64,000 nt of DNA from Perkinsus olseni (taxonomy: Eukaryota; Perkinsozoa; Perkinsida), in assembly GCA_013115125.1 (NCBI GenBank), contig JABANN010000030.1:54593-118592 (forward strand), in the 5' to 3' direction. Below the pieces are notes generated by a model. That model ran no database searches, was not told the origin of the DNA, and was given only the letters and a program-made list of their open reading frames with translations. The position numbers were made by a program, and so were the translations under genes. The stretch's first letter is position 1; every line of letters starts with the position of its first letter. Shown here one piece after another: positions 45,601 to 54,408 of this stretch.

Positions 45601-45925
45601 ACCCGCACGTCACTTCGTCCTTGTTTTTATCACCCCAAGTGAAGGCACAGTCCTCGTCCATAGCAACTCGGACCAACCGGAAGTAGGTGGTGTTTGCCAG
45701 CTCCTCGAGAATAGAGTGTAGCTGCGCGGAGTTAGCTCGCTGTACTGCCTCGACCTCGCACTTTGTACCATCAACTTGACCTTTGACCAGTGAGACTGGC
45801 CGACCCGAAGGGGTATCCAAAACATCAGCTCCAAAAACAACACCGACGAGGAGCATCATCACCATTGCCATAAGAGACCGTTCGGCGAGGGGTACGCAGG
45901 ACCCTCTGCCAGACGCTGTTGCCAT
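42653..45925 (-). CDS. Ero1 - fumarate reductase (Osm1-like) - cytochrome b5 fusion with ER signal peptide and DDEL
   Basis: One intronless frame of about 1090 codons. Residues 1-33 form a signal peptide (hydrophobic core MAMVMMLLVGVVFGA). Residues 55-450 are a complete Ero1: C56, C93, DYVNLLLNPEHNTGYNGSHIWEAI, ENC219, CYEERVLQRLLSGMHEST, LKNLNFAYLVTLRAL, and active site NC378VRC381RRC384, then GLGTTLKILL. Residues 535-965 are a soluble fumarate reductase flavoprotein: FAD fold VVVVGGGLAGMSAAIA, HLGGNSAKASSGIN, VQLHPTGF, IHYTMGGISID and GRNRLGGNSLLE. Residues 992-1060 are a cytochrome b5 domain with heme ligands in EHPGG and QVH. A poly-Glu run follows, and the last four residues are DDEL, a KDEL/HDEL-type retrieval signal. 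Ero1 oxidises protein disulfide isomerase; in yeast the fumarate reductase Osm1 can take Ero1's electrons without oxygen. Here both enzymes are one chain, so disulfide formation coupled to fumarate reduction in the ER lumen is a strong inference. The shuttle Cys pair is unusually spaced (C107 and C135). Confidence 0.95.
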   Translation of the reverse strand: MATASGRGSCVPLAERSLMAMVMMLLVGVVFGADVLDTPSGRPVSLVKGQVDGTKCEVEAVQRANSAQLHSILEELANTTYFRLVRVAMDEDCAFTWGDKNKDEVTCGSSPPGGAAAAFGFGSSSSPAGGGASLCSIEPIGNEVNPFITDSESSVIEGEFDDDLDDADDGSIKPDFWFDICRPPRASDKLDYVNLLLNPEHNTGYNGSHIWEAIDAENCVSIGRGLGTGGYCYEERVLQRLLSGMHESTTIQVLANYYPPKKGEVAWKPNNEKFMATVGKHPDWLKNLNFAYLVTLRALHKAKPVLYNWEYSTGEPANDENTQKLMKHLLDASEMKLCSPVFQGFDEDSLFPADRADRRQLAEQFKSVFQNITALTNCVRCRRCRLHSKVTLLGLGTTLKILLTPDVSLLPSALSRDEIVALVNTVHKFSHGLMEVGRLTNLYLEDQRKLVARVARPAAAFSNSGASVMELALSYVAELPLSQADEDLLVDAIVDKDEAVLSLAASFPAEAFGRHALRYLKSKPRTAKDTRRSYDVVVVGGGLAGMSAAIASADRGARVLLLDKSKHLGGNSAKASSGINMRMDATEECYDSFLSDTVRSCESGLGPCEHPELANVLVNDSRDTVRWVEQRFGVPLSAPVKLGGHSRPRTVRPQGGIIGAELTAAGSKVAHKMPNIDVINNAQLVGLIVDHSTEHKTVEGVRYTIGDNEETIEVLSNSVVLATGGFGFDVSSGSLMAEYRPDLLDFPTTLGPHTTGDGIKIAVRDADAGLRDMDQVQLHPTGFIDPKDPGARTKVLAAEILRGVGGVLLDQNGQRFCDELGTRKYVTAKMLERADETGGASRAFSILLPYDAIDGPAKRHITMYSSRGLLQEVDFRGAVKFVGGDAWKESAPASSNGRYFVGKVTPVIHYTMGGISIDTDGHVLDTASNVIDGLWAAGEVAGGVHGRNRLGGNSLLECAVFGKRIGDRLPVEGHIDVDQPRQPEQRAPTRKSVGLVELAGHNSPSDCWIALYGSVYDFSDYSSEHPGGSSAIEEGCGKDATETFKQVHTASLVGDMGFEPIGVLEEEEEEEEEEESASVDARHRRADDEL
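42703..42735. repeat. (CTC/GAG)n trinucleotide microsatellite
   Basis: A run of about 11 CTC units on +, read as poly-Glu in the minus-strand fusion gene. It lies between the cytochrome b5 domain and the DDEL tail. Because the unit is a triplet, length changes would alter the linker but not the frame. Confidence 0.9.
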
Positions 45926-46178
45926 CTTGCTAATCTAATCCAAAATAATGTTCCTGAGTAAATCGCCCAGACGTGTCACTTCCAGCCGACACAGACCGCG
46001 AGTTGGCGGCTCTGCTTCCACCGCAGAAAATGGAGACAGCACATTGTGTCCGACCTTCCCCAAACGACGGCGACAAAACACTCATCCCTCAACACAAGAA
46101 ACTCCACCCATTGTTTTCACGAAACGGTTGTTGATACTACATCGACTACGGACGGTCTAGTTTGGTATATAGCTTTGA

Positions 46179-47498
46179 TCAGTCTCTCTTAAGCCTTCGC
46201 ACTGTCTCTCGGACGACCTTCACTGCAAGGGGAGCTGCCAAAAACACGCTGGTAGCTATAGCGACACCAGTGTTGTCGCCGGGCACCGAGAACTCCAGCG
46301 GAATGGTGAAGGCGGCACCACCACGAGTAAAGCGGAACTTCAATATCGCCGAATCGAAGTTGGGCCACCGCAGCATCAGTGACCACTGGACCAGCGTTGG
46401 GAAGGCTCCGTCAAGCTCTTCCCAGTCACTCAAGCTCTCTGCACCATTCAACTGTTGTGAGCACTTCAGCTCAATTCCGGCACCGGCTGCCAGAGACATA
46501 GTGGGCCCGCAGGAGACCTCGAAGCCACCACTGAAGGGTAGCACCGTCTTGGCCTCGAAGGCGATGTTTCCTTCACCCTCGATTGAGAAGTTGTACTTCA
46601 TAGTACAGCGGTCCCACGCCTTCATCCTGGCAAGATCCTCGTCGCTGCCGACCTCGGGATTAGTCTTCTCGATCTCGAATGCCGCGTGATTGCCATGACC
46701 AACAGCCAGAGTGACGCTGCCCGCCCAATCCTTGAAGAGCTGGAGCCCCCACGTCATCGCAGCGCCCACGCCACCCACTTGCGTCCAGGACACCGTCTGT
46801 CTCAGAGTCGAGTGTTGACCAACTTGTCGAGTAACCACAGCTTCTAACGCGGGTGGCCACCATTGCCCCGCTACAGTATCAACCATCACCCGGCTTTGCA
46901 TGTACGGGCTCCATCCAGTCTGCCAAAAATATGTCATCTTGCCGACGCCGCCACCATTGGCTTGGACGTGGCTTGCAGTGACTACCGTGAAGTTGTGTCT
47001 TCCCGCGGTTATCCCCATCCCGTGAGTGAAGCTTGTATAACCCCATTGCGGGACCTCCTGCCAATTCCTGAATTTCAGGCCGGTGGTCATCTCCCCTTGT
47101 AGCTGGAACATCCTCTGCACCTTCATCTCCTCATTGCCACGAACCATCGCTCTCACTCGTCGCTCTAGGTTTGCCAGTGTCTCGTCCTGCTTCACGACTA
47201 TACCATCGGCCAGACTGATGCCATCAAGACCGTACTTGTCATAAAAGGACCTCATAGTGGGGTTGGACAGAACCCGGTAAGCATAGTTGATTCGCCTGAA
47301 CGCTTCGGGATCTCCTCCTTGCGAAGCTCGCTTGTCGGGATGATGCAGTTTGCTCTGATCTAAGTAGCCCTGACGAATGGCGTCTGAGTCGCTGTCTCGA
47401 GCGACATGAAGTAAGTCATAGAGGTCCATATCCTGCGGGATGGACGACTCCCCCGTGCTGCCGGTACTGTCCCCATTTGCGTACTGAGAAGGTGGCAT
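46179..47498 (-). CDS. DNAJC11-like J-domain protein (mitochondrial, MICOS-associated family)
   Basis: A single exon of 439 aa. J domain at residues about 25-90: DLYDLLHVARDSDSDAIRQG, then HHPDK with the essential HPD, and INYAYRVLSNPTMRSFYDKY. Unlike type I/II DnaJ proteins it has no Gly/Phe or zinc-finger region. The rest is a long beta-rich domain with repeated amphipathic strands (TSFTHGMGITAGRHNFTVVT, GSVTLAVGHGNHAAFEIEKT, GFEVSCGPTMSLAAGAGIEL), as in DNAJC11. It ends with a hydrophobic segment, GVAIATSVFLAAPLAVKVV, and a basic tail RRLKRD. DNAJC11 acts at the mitochondrial outer membrane with the MICOS/SAM cristae machinery. It is shorter than the human protein (559 aa), with the C-terminal DUF3395 portion reduced. 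Start ATG 47498 is the first in frame. Confidence 0.75.
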   Translation of the reverse strand: MPPSQYANGDSTGSTGESSIPQDMDLYDLLHVARDSDSDAIRQGYLDQSKLHHPDKRASQGGDPEAFRRINYAYRVLSNPTMRSFYDKYGLDGISLADGIVVKQDETLANLERRVRAMVRGNEEMKVQRMFQLQGEMTTGLKFRNWQEVPQWGYTSFTHGMGITAGRHNFTVVTASHVQANGGGVGKMTYFWQTGWSPYMQSRVMVDTVAGQWWPPALEAVVTRQVGQHSTLRQTVSWTQVGGVGAAMTWGLQLFKDWAGSVTLAVGHGNHAAFEIEKTNPEVGSDEDLARMKAWDRCTMKYNFSIEGEGNIAFEAKTVLPFSGGFEVSCGPTMSLAAGAGIELKCSQQLNGAESLSDWEELDGAFPTLVQWSLMLRWPNFDSAILKFRFTRGGAAFTIPLEFSVPGDNTGVAIATSVFLAAPLAVKVVRETVRRLKRD

Positions 47499-47638
47499 TG
47501 CAGTGATGAGAACGCTTTAGTAATAGGCCAGTCGGGGGTAGCTTAGATGGTACAAGAGTAAAAAAACCTGCGAAGTCGACTTGAAAAATGCAACCGACCG
47601 GAATCGAACTCGAGACCTTCCGGTTGTCGGAAACACGT

Positions 47639-50441
47639 TTATTTCACAAACATAGACTGAAGCTGATCCCCACCTCGACATGGCTCATTATCAACATGCC
47701 GAGCCTCCACACGCCCAGCCGCCGCTCGGAACTTCTCCCTCAATTTCTCAGTCACGTCCTCACCAGTTTCAACTGCTCCCGGCTCACGCAAAAAGCGCAC
47801 GCCCCCACCCACAAAGAAGGGTACCACTCCCCGCCCTTCTAGTACCGTTTCCTGGAAGACTAATAGGTCAATCGGGATGCCGCACAGGCCAGAGTCCACT
47901 CTCCGCGCTATGGTCATCGACCGGTCCGATCGTCGGCCGCTTTCAGAAATCTCGCTGTAAGAGAAAGCCTCCACGAGTCCATCGGAAGCTACTGGGACCT
48001 CAGGACCATCCCCGCCTACCCGCTTCTGTAGGACCAATCGAGACTTATCCCCTACTCGGAGTCGCTGCCGCTGTCTCACAGACGTTACGAGGGATTCTTT
48101 GAAAGGCAGGCATTCGTCTGTACTAACCACCCTCTTGAGGGTAGAGTATACCTCAGTTCGACACCCGCTGCTGGACTTTAGTGAGAAGGACGACGACTCA
48201 CTCGCACTGTAGCACTCGGACACATTATCCAACACCTCCACGACCCGTAGGGGCAACTGAATCGTGTCTCGCGCCTCGAAATTGCTACGAAGGGCCGTCC
48301 TCGCCATCGCTGTCAGTAAGGGAAGGGACGCTGGTAGATCGGTACCCGCAGGGAGACCTTCTAGCCGGGACACTAAGGCCTCCAGACCAGCAGAAATGAG
48401 GATACACAAGCTTTGGCGCGGACTCTCAGTCTCTCCCTGCGGGGCTATATCATCCGAAGCACCAACGACAACGGTAGTCGGGTCAAGATACTCCCACAAC
48501 GTCACGAGGAGCTGGGCCATCCCTTCTGCTGACAGTGCGTCCCATTGAAAGGCTCCACCAGGTCCAAGCAAGATCCCCAGGGGGTCAATTTCGATATCAA
48601 GATTACTGCACGCATGCACAAGCAATGCTCTGGTCGCCTCCGACAGACTCTCCGGTGAGGCCAACTCCAAGCGCTCCGGACACAGGCTTTTGAGCCTAAG
48701 ACGAGCCACCGAGTCGTATATGCCCGCCCACAGTGCCCACTCTCTCGGACTCCCGGAAGGAACCATGGCCGTCTTCTCACTACCCCTCACTCGGTATAGC
48801 ACAGCCACCGCAGAGTCAACCCGACCTATTCTAGCACAGACGCCAAGAGCCACGGCCAGGGACGCTAGGTCACCCGGACTGGCTGCCTTCAGCAAAGCAT
48901 TCGTCCAGTCGAAGGACCCAGGAGTACTGCTGGCGGCTACGACATCCGAAGAGTCACTCGGCTGGCCAATGGCAACCTCAGAAATGCCTTGTGTGAAGTA
49001 GAAGGAAAGGTAGTGAAGATACCTCAACAACGTGGCTTGATCTGCCGCGGTCGGCAGGACTCCGGATATCTCCAGGCTAAGCGCATCTCTCGCTTGGGGT
49101 CGACCTACACAAAGACAATGAGACACCACGGTATGCGGTGTGCGACCAAAGCAGCCCACAGCCCCTCGTTACCTGTATGCATTGCCTCCAGCAAGGCCAT
49201 CACACTATGCCTGTTCACAGCCTCCTCGCCTCTCACCGCCAACTGATTTCGTAACCATGGCCGGAAGCCGCTCGGGAAGAGGGGGCCATGACCGGACCGG
49301 GTTGCATCTCTCCAGACTTCTACCAGGGCCATTACGTCGTCCGAGCCAACGTCTAGTTTTGAGAAAAGTATGGTACGACCCACAAGGGCTTGGATGGCAC
49401 TTATTACAGTGGTATCCTGGAGGTCGGCTCGACGAAGGAAAATCGGAAGAATCTTGAAGGTATCTTGAGGTCGCAAACTCGCATGTAGAGTAAGAGATAT
49501 CCTCTGCGCACAGTTGATGATGAACTTGTCACTAAGCCACCCCAGGCACTCCATGGAGCCCAACAACTGCGCGACATTCTGCCCCGACACTTCCGGCCAA
49601 TGACAGGACAACCGCCACTCCACTATCTTATCCAAGCCCTCAGGCAAGCTCCTAGACGGGTCAGCAGAGACGTAGTCGGCTAGGAAGGATACTATTTGCA
49701 CTAGAGGCAGGGGCCCGAACCTACGCCCTTCGTCACTGGTGTCTGCCACAGCGTCCATAACAACATTCGTGAACTGCCGAGACTCCAGCCCAAGAATCTT
49801 GGCTGCCTCGCACACATAACCTATGCTTGCCCCATCCGTCGTTGGCCCGATGGCCTCCGCGACCGACTGCACAGCGCGAGAGATATCCTTCAAAACTGCC
49901 GGTCGATAGCGTACCGGAATGTGAGCGTTCCAATCGACTCCTACACGACTGACCGCCAGGCCACACGCTCCTGCCGCTGTCCTCAACCAATGAGGGTCAT
50001 CGCGCTCATGCCACACTATCTTCATCAGGACAGCTCGGCACAGAGGGGCCACCGTGACCAGATCCGGACCCCGGGGGCCTCGACATCTCGCTATGTGCAG
50101 GAGTAGGTTGTGAGCCCCGCTGGCAGGAAGCCTGCGAAGCCTTCTCATGGCTTTGTTCACCAAGGCCGGCCAAAGGGCAAATCTATGAATCGCGTTCGGG
50201 GGTGATTTGTGGAGAGTCAATGTGTCCCTCGGAGGGATGGCCAGGGCCGCGTGACGGAAGGCCGAGACGAGATCCTGAGCGACTGAGTAGATAATAGAGG
50301 AAACTCAGCCAGTATGATGATCCACACCTGGTTCTTCCTGGCAGTGGACGCACATACTCTGGCGTCTTTGCCCACCACTCTACTGATCTTCGTGCGCGCT
50401 CTCGTCACAACGGCAACTGCCCGGCATCGCGAAGTACCCAT
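47639..50441 (-). CDS. Mitochondrial-targeted helical protein (RAP/FASTK-like), three exons
   Basis: Three exons fixed by splice signals and phase: 50441-50328, 50274-49173 and 49104-47639, with introns of 53 and 68 bp. They give about 893 aa. Exon 1 is a mitochondrial presequence: MGTSRCRAVAVVTRARTKIS, rich in Arg and lacking acidic residues. Exons 2-3 are helical throughout, with repeat-like units such as GPLPLVQIVSFLADYV, SGQNVAQLLGSMECLGWLSD, SAEGMAQLLVTLWEYL and GDLASLAVALGVCARIG. These resemble organelle RNA-binding helical-repeat proteins. The C-terminus contains LCGIPIDLLVFQETVLEGRG and VPFFVGGGVRFLRE, which could be a degenerate RAP-type nuclease-like end, though I am not sure. The start at 50441 is the first ATG of the presequence exon. 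The stop is at 47639, and 20-60 bp beyond it lies a tRNA-like 3' half that I rejected. Confidence 0.72.
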
Positions 50442-50738
50442 AAAAAGTGCCAATCAACTTGTCATGAGCCAGAATCGGCCTCGGCGGCCAGACCACGCCG
50501 TTATACCCTCTGCAACGCAAGCCATACCAATATTCGAAGAAAACGAATATGTCATGAAGCCAAGTCTTAGCGATCGACGGAGATACCCCAGCCGCGGTAT
50601 GCACTTGACGACAGTGGTAGTGAAGCGCTCACGAGGGGATTCCAGCGTCGTTGACTGCCACGGACTCGACTATTTGCTCTATGATACTGATACTAACATC
50701 ACCCGCTGCTGATACTCAAAAAATGATCACCGCTTGAA

Positions 50739-51269
50739 CTACTCTTCTTCCTCTTCTGTCGCCGCCGCCGGTGGTGGACTGGCTGTGGCCTTCGGCCTGT
50801 AGTACACCTTAGCCGGCAAGTTGCCAAGCATCCTCTGACGGTCCGTCTCGACCCATCTCCAGCTCAAACCATGCCCAGCGATACGACCGCATATAGCACC
50901 AAGATACGCACAGAAGGGCAGCACGATGAGCTTGCTCTGGTAGTTGTATCTCCTCAAGCTCCACCAAGGCAGACTAACCCCTAGTAGTAGGCCAGGCAGC
51001 AGACCGTTCTGGGCGATGACTCTGCGACGGACACTTTCCTGTCTTCTGCGGCACACGTCAATGGCCGGGTCGCTGGCCGAGGGGTCGAACTTACGCCTGA
51101 GGATGTTGTACATGTCGTGCTTGTCCAGCTTAGAGTAGCGCCAGTGGAAGATCGGAAACATGAGGGCAAGGCCAGTCTTTTCGAGGGTACGAACGCGTCT
51201 CTTGGCGATTTTATTCTTCTCCTCGATGATGGTGATATCCGAGGGGACGACGAGGAGGCTGCTGCTCAT
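50739..51269 (-). CDS. Small two-TM membrane protein, unrecognised
   Basis: A single exon of 176 aa from ATG 51269. The N-terminal half is hydrophilic and basic (IIEEKNKIAKRRVRTLEKTG, DMYNILRRKFDPSA). Two hydrophobic segments follow: GLLPGLLLGVSLPWW (about residues 93-108) and KLIVLPFCAYLGAICGRIAG (about 115-135). The tail is Pro/Ala-rich and ends in five Glu. There is no signal peptide. The shape would suit an inner mitochondrial or ER hairpin protein, but I see no family signature. It heads the minus-strand block that starts opposite the + block beginning at 51667. Confidence 0.65.
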   Translation of the reverse strand: MSSSLLVVPSDITIIEEKNKIAKRRVRTLEKTGLALMFPIFHWRYSKLDKHDMYNILRRKFDPSASDPAIDVCRRRQESVRRRVIAQNGLLPGLLLGVSLPWWSLRRYNYQSKLIVLPFCAYLGAICGRIAGHGLSWRWVETDRQRMLGNLPAKVYYRPKATASPPPAAATEEEEE

Positions 51270-51666
51270 GCTAGGGTGGATACTAGTGGTAAATGAACCA
51301 CAAGAATTTCAACGCTGAACCAAAGGACAACCCATCAAGCCCAATCGCGCAGCCTTGCACTCACGAGAGTGCGCGATTAGCCTCAGACAAGACGATGAGA
51401 GCCCAGGACTGCAAGATAGAATGGCGGGGACACTCCTGGTGACACGATGGTGCCCATGATATCGCATTAATGGGAGTAGGCGCCGACTTTTGGCTGTCAC
51501 ACTTCTTCCGTCGGAACGAAAAAATGGGAAAGTCAAGCACTCGAAGCGCATCTTGAAGATCTCAGGCGATCTTGCTATTCCTTCACGGCTTCCCTCCCTG
51601 GTGTCTCGTTTCACTCGGTGTGTCTCCCGCTGCCCTTTTCTTCCAGTTGCCCCGCCTCTCTGTACT
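51270..51666. promoter_or_regulatory. Divergent strand-switch region
   Basis: About 400 bp separating the minus-strand gene block (38.0-51.3 kb) from the + block (51.7-64 kb). Promoters for the two flanking genes must lie here. No distinctive motif was seen. Confidence 0.45.
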
Positions 51667-53223
51667 ATGCTCGTGACCACCTCAAAGATACGCTCTCTTC
51701 TCTCACTAGCTTTGCTAACTCGGACAGCCTTGAGCAGCATTGACCCCAACCTCGGTTACTGTCCAGTTCGTCCCGGCGAGCTCCTCTCTGGTACATATCG
51801 TACTGCGGGTCGCATGGGTGGTGGTGGTGGTGGTGGTGGTGGCAATGAGCTGTCCTTGCATGTGGAGACGTCAGGGGATGCTCAATTCGCCAAGCTCAGT
51901 ACCGTTGTTGGTTCCACCCGTCGCGAGATGTCCCAGGCACTTCCCTTGAATTGGTTGTTCTTCTCTGAAAACCTCAATACGTATTTTGGGACTGTCTTGG
52001 GGCAGGTTGCCCTTCACGGATGTTTCGGCTTCGTTCTTCAAGGCATGGACAGGTTTCGATTGGTATTGGAAGCGCAGAACAAGTTCGGATTCAAACTCCA
52101 GAATATCGTCTTTTGCGTCACCGACAAAGGGTTGGTGTCTCTGGAACAAGAAAGGGACACGGCACTCTTCACGAAAGCCTGTCCTATGCGGGAGTTGAAG
52201 GAGCCTGGCGGAGTACAAGGTGGTACGATGCCTGTGGCTACCGGGCCTGGCGGAGTACAAGGTGGTACGATGCCTGTGGCTACCGGGCCTGGCGGAGTAC
52301 AAGGTGGCACGATGCCTGTGGCTACCGGGCCTGGCGGATTACCAGCTGGTATGATGCCTGTGGTTACCGGGCCTGGCGGAGTACCAGCTGGTATGATGCC
52401 TGTGGTTACCGGGCCTGGCGGAGTACAAGGTGGCACGATGCCTGTGGCTACCGGGCCTGGCGGAGTACAAGGTGTCACGATGCCTGTGGCTACCGGATCT
52501 GGCGGAGTACAAGGTGGCACGATGCATGTGGCTACCGGGCCTGGCGGAGTACAAGGTCGCACGATGCCTGTGGCTACCGGGCCTGGCGGAGCACGAGGTG
52601 GCACGATGCCCGTGGCTACTGAGCTCAATAGGAGCAAGAGAGCCTTAGAAGCAACTAGGAGATCACCAGCCGAAGCAGCCGGTCAGGACGGCATCACTAG
52701 GTCAGCTGGATCCCTGAAGCGACAAGCCCCGATGCCAGTAGCATCAGCACCGCCGCCGACTAAGGTTGCTAACGTTGAGTCATTCGTCCCGGACGGAGCA
52801 TTCATGGCTGAGCAGCCCGATGCTACTAAATGGACAGCTATCAGTCTCAACATCCGCACTGACTTTGCGACTGCGGAGAGGCTAGGTGAATTGACGCTCT
52901 ATCCTGTTGCCGATGAGCGCATCATCTTCCCCACCGTTCGACTAGTACAAACACAGTTTTTGGGCTTGTCGTGTCTCATGTTCAAAGAAGCCGTTGGAGG
53001 CCCGGATCTTCAGCAGCTATTCATAACGCAGTTTTATCGGGTCGTCAAAATTATGGATTGTTTGAAGGCCTACACAAATTCAATGCGCGTTTGTGGAACG
53101 GGAGCGGAGGGCTATGTTACTCTGGGTTTCAGCGGGGTATGGGGTGTTCGAGGAGCTACGGGCACCACAGAGAGAGGGCCTCCCTCGTCCCGGTTGCTGG
53201 GATACTTTCCAACTAGCCGATAG
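51667..53223 (+). CDS. Secreted protein with 14-residue tandem repeats, lineage-specific family member 1
   Basis: Start ATG 51667. A signal peptide (LLSLALLTRTALSS) leads to the mature domain GYCPVRPGELLSGTYRTAGR, then a run of about nine Gly (GGT codons) and NELSLHVETSGDAQFAKLS. The first domain (to about residue 175) has FGFVLQGMDRFRLVLEA and IVFCVTDKGLVSLEQERDT. Ten copies of a PGGVQGGTMPVATG-like unit occupy 52204-52623. A Ser/Pro linker and a second domain follow (TKWTAISLNIRTDFATAERL ... VRLVQTQFLGLSCLMFKEA). The paralogue at 54.4-55.6 kb has the same two domains without the repeats. I do not recognise the family outside this pair. The two-domain plan, signal peptide and variable linker suggest a secreted or surface protein. 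Function unknown. Confidence 0.8.
   Translation: MLVTTSKIRSLLSLALLTRTALSSIDPNLGYCPVRPGELLSGTYRTAGRMGGGGGGGGGNELSLHVETSGDAQFAKLSTVVGSTRREMSQALPLNWLFFSENLNTYFGTVLGQVALHGCFGFVLQGMDRFRLVLEAQNKFGFKLQNIVFCVTDKGLVSLEQERDTALFTKACPMRELKEPGGVQGGTMPVATGPGGVQGGTMPVATGPGGVQGGTMPVATGPGGLPAGMMPVVTGPGGVPAGMMPVVTGPGGVQGGTMPVATGPGGVQGVTMPVATGSGGVQGGTMHVATGPGGVQGRTMPVATGPGGARGGTMPVATELNRSKRALEATRRSPAEAAGQDGITRSAGSLKRQAPMPVASAPPPTKVANVESFVPDGAFMAEQPDATKWTAISLNIRTDFATAERLGELTLYPVADERIIFPTVRLVQTQFLGLSCLMFKEAVGGPDLQQLFITQFYRVVKIMDCLKAYTNSMRVCGTGAEGYVTLGFSGVWGVRGATGTTERGPPSSRLLGYFPTSR
51819..51843 (+). repeat. (GGT)n microsatellite
   Basis: About eight GGT/GGC codons in a row encoding poly-Gly just after GRM in the secreted protein. 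The paralogue has a shorter, imperfect run at the same site (about 54567-54582). Confidence 0.85.
52204..52623 (+). repeat. 10 x 42-bp coding minisatellite
   Basis: Ten in-frame units of 42 bp, each encoding a version of PGGVQGGTMPVATG. Units 4 and 5 are a distinct pair (GMMPVVTG). Units 1-3 are nearly identical, which suggests recent unit duplication. The unit length is a multiple of three and free of stops in more than one frame, so overlapping frames on both strands are also open here. Confidence 0.95.
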
Positions 53224-54408
53224 TTCCTGTTAAGAACGACCGAACGTTGAGGTAATCCCTACTAAACTGATTTGCAGCCGAGCTTGTGAGGCTCGTAGAA
53301 GGTTTCCTCATTACGTACATGGGGGTAGAGTATGACCATGTTCTGCTACCTCCATGTTTATCAATTGAGCATGTTTGTTGTGGTTGTCGTTCTGTGTCGG
53401 ACTGCCTCGAGTTCAGTGTCCATGGCTTGAAGATGTTTCCCTTTCATTTGTGAGATTGTGCATGTTCAATAGGCTGCGTGTCGATTGCCGTGTTGGGGAC
53501 AGGCCAGTGTCGGCGGCAGTCAAACAGCAGGAGTGGACGGAGAGCGAGCGGACCGAGTGAACAGTGGATGAGATCGGAGAAGTTCAACGGAGTCTTTGTG
53601 AATCACTGTAATGGGGTTCCATATCAATGCTGGTCTGAGGCAATCGTGGGAGGATGTTGGCGATCGTTTTACTCATGTCTCGTGTAGTTCTTATGACTAT
53701 GCCTGCGGTCATGTGCTTCAATGAGACGAGAGGGACCGACCTCTCACACGAGGGTGTCGCTGATCCAATTGAAGTCGCGAGTTAGCTCAAGTGGAGGAAA
53801 ACTATCTTCTTCCGTGTTCACGATTCGTGCCAATTGGTACGCGGCCAGTTCTCGATTCGGCACGCTGAGCGCACTTCCGTTCTGGTGTCCTTCGCCACCT
53901 TAAGGGGATTTCAGTCATCCTGAAGATCAGGTCTGCCCGGGGTCTCCAAGGTGGGTGTAGACGGATTTCGTCCGTGGCCGTCTTGGGAACTGCCCTTCAC
54001 TTGCTGGAAATTTTAATGCTGAACTATTCCGACGTCTATGCAGAGCGGGCCATCGCCATGAGGATCGTCTAACAGAGCATCGATTCGGCGATCGATCTAT
54101 GTTCTCAAGTACTGCCATTCGAGAATCTTTTAAGCGGAAATACCCCTTGGACAAGCCCGCTAGGGTGCTGATTGGACCGAGTGGGGTGTTGAGCTCTCGC
54201 GGAAGCTACCATTGCGTGATAAAGGAGGTTGGTTCAGAAACAAGTCGTAAAAGGAGGCTCCTGTAACTTAAGTCTCCCCTGTGGAGTCCTTCCAATGATC
54301 AACCATCTGGATGCCTTGGTGATCTTGGGCAATCTTGGCATTCCTCAACAATTTTCCCGTTCCCGTCTCCCCTCTTGAGCTCACTTGGAGCGCGCGACTC
54401 TCCTTGAT
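53224..54408. other. Intergenic, possible duplicated flank
   Basis: No gene recognised. The stretch just after 53223 and that after 55570 share a GTTCAGTGT-containing segment, in line with duplication of a unit larger than the coding region, but the match is weak. Confidence 0.35.

Noticed and set aside
47583-47632. tRNA-like 3' half (TTCGATT loop, GGTTGCA end, TTTTT after it) on minus beyond the stop at 47639
   Set aside because: T stem has only two of five pairs, there is no A box and no matching 5' acceptor; probably chance or an old tRNA remnant.
52020-52637. Long open frames overlapping the 42-bp repeats on both strands
   Set aside because: A 42-bp stop-free unit automatically keeps other frames open; no start, homology or leader supports a second protein.
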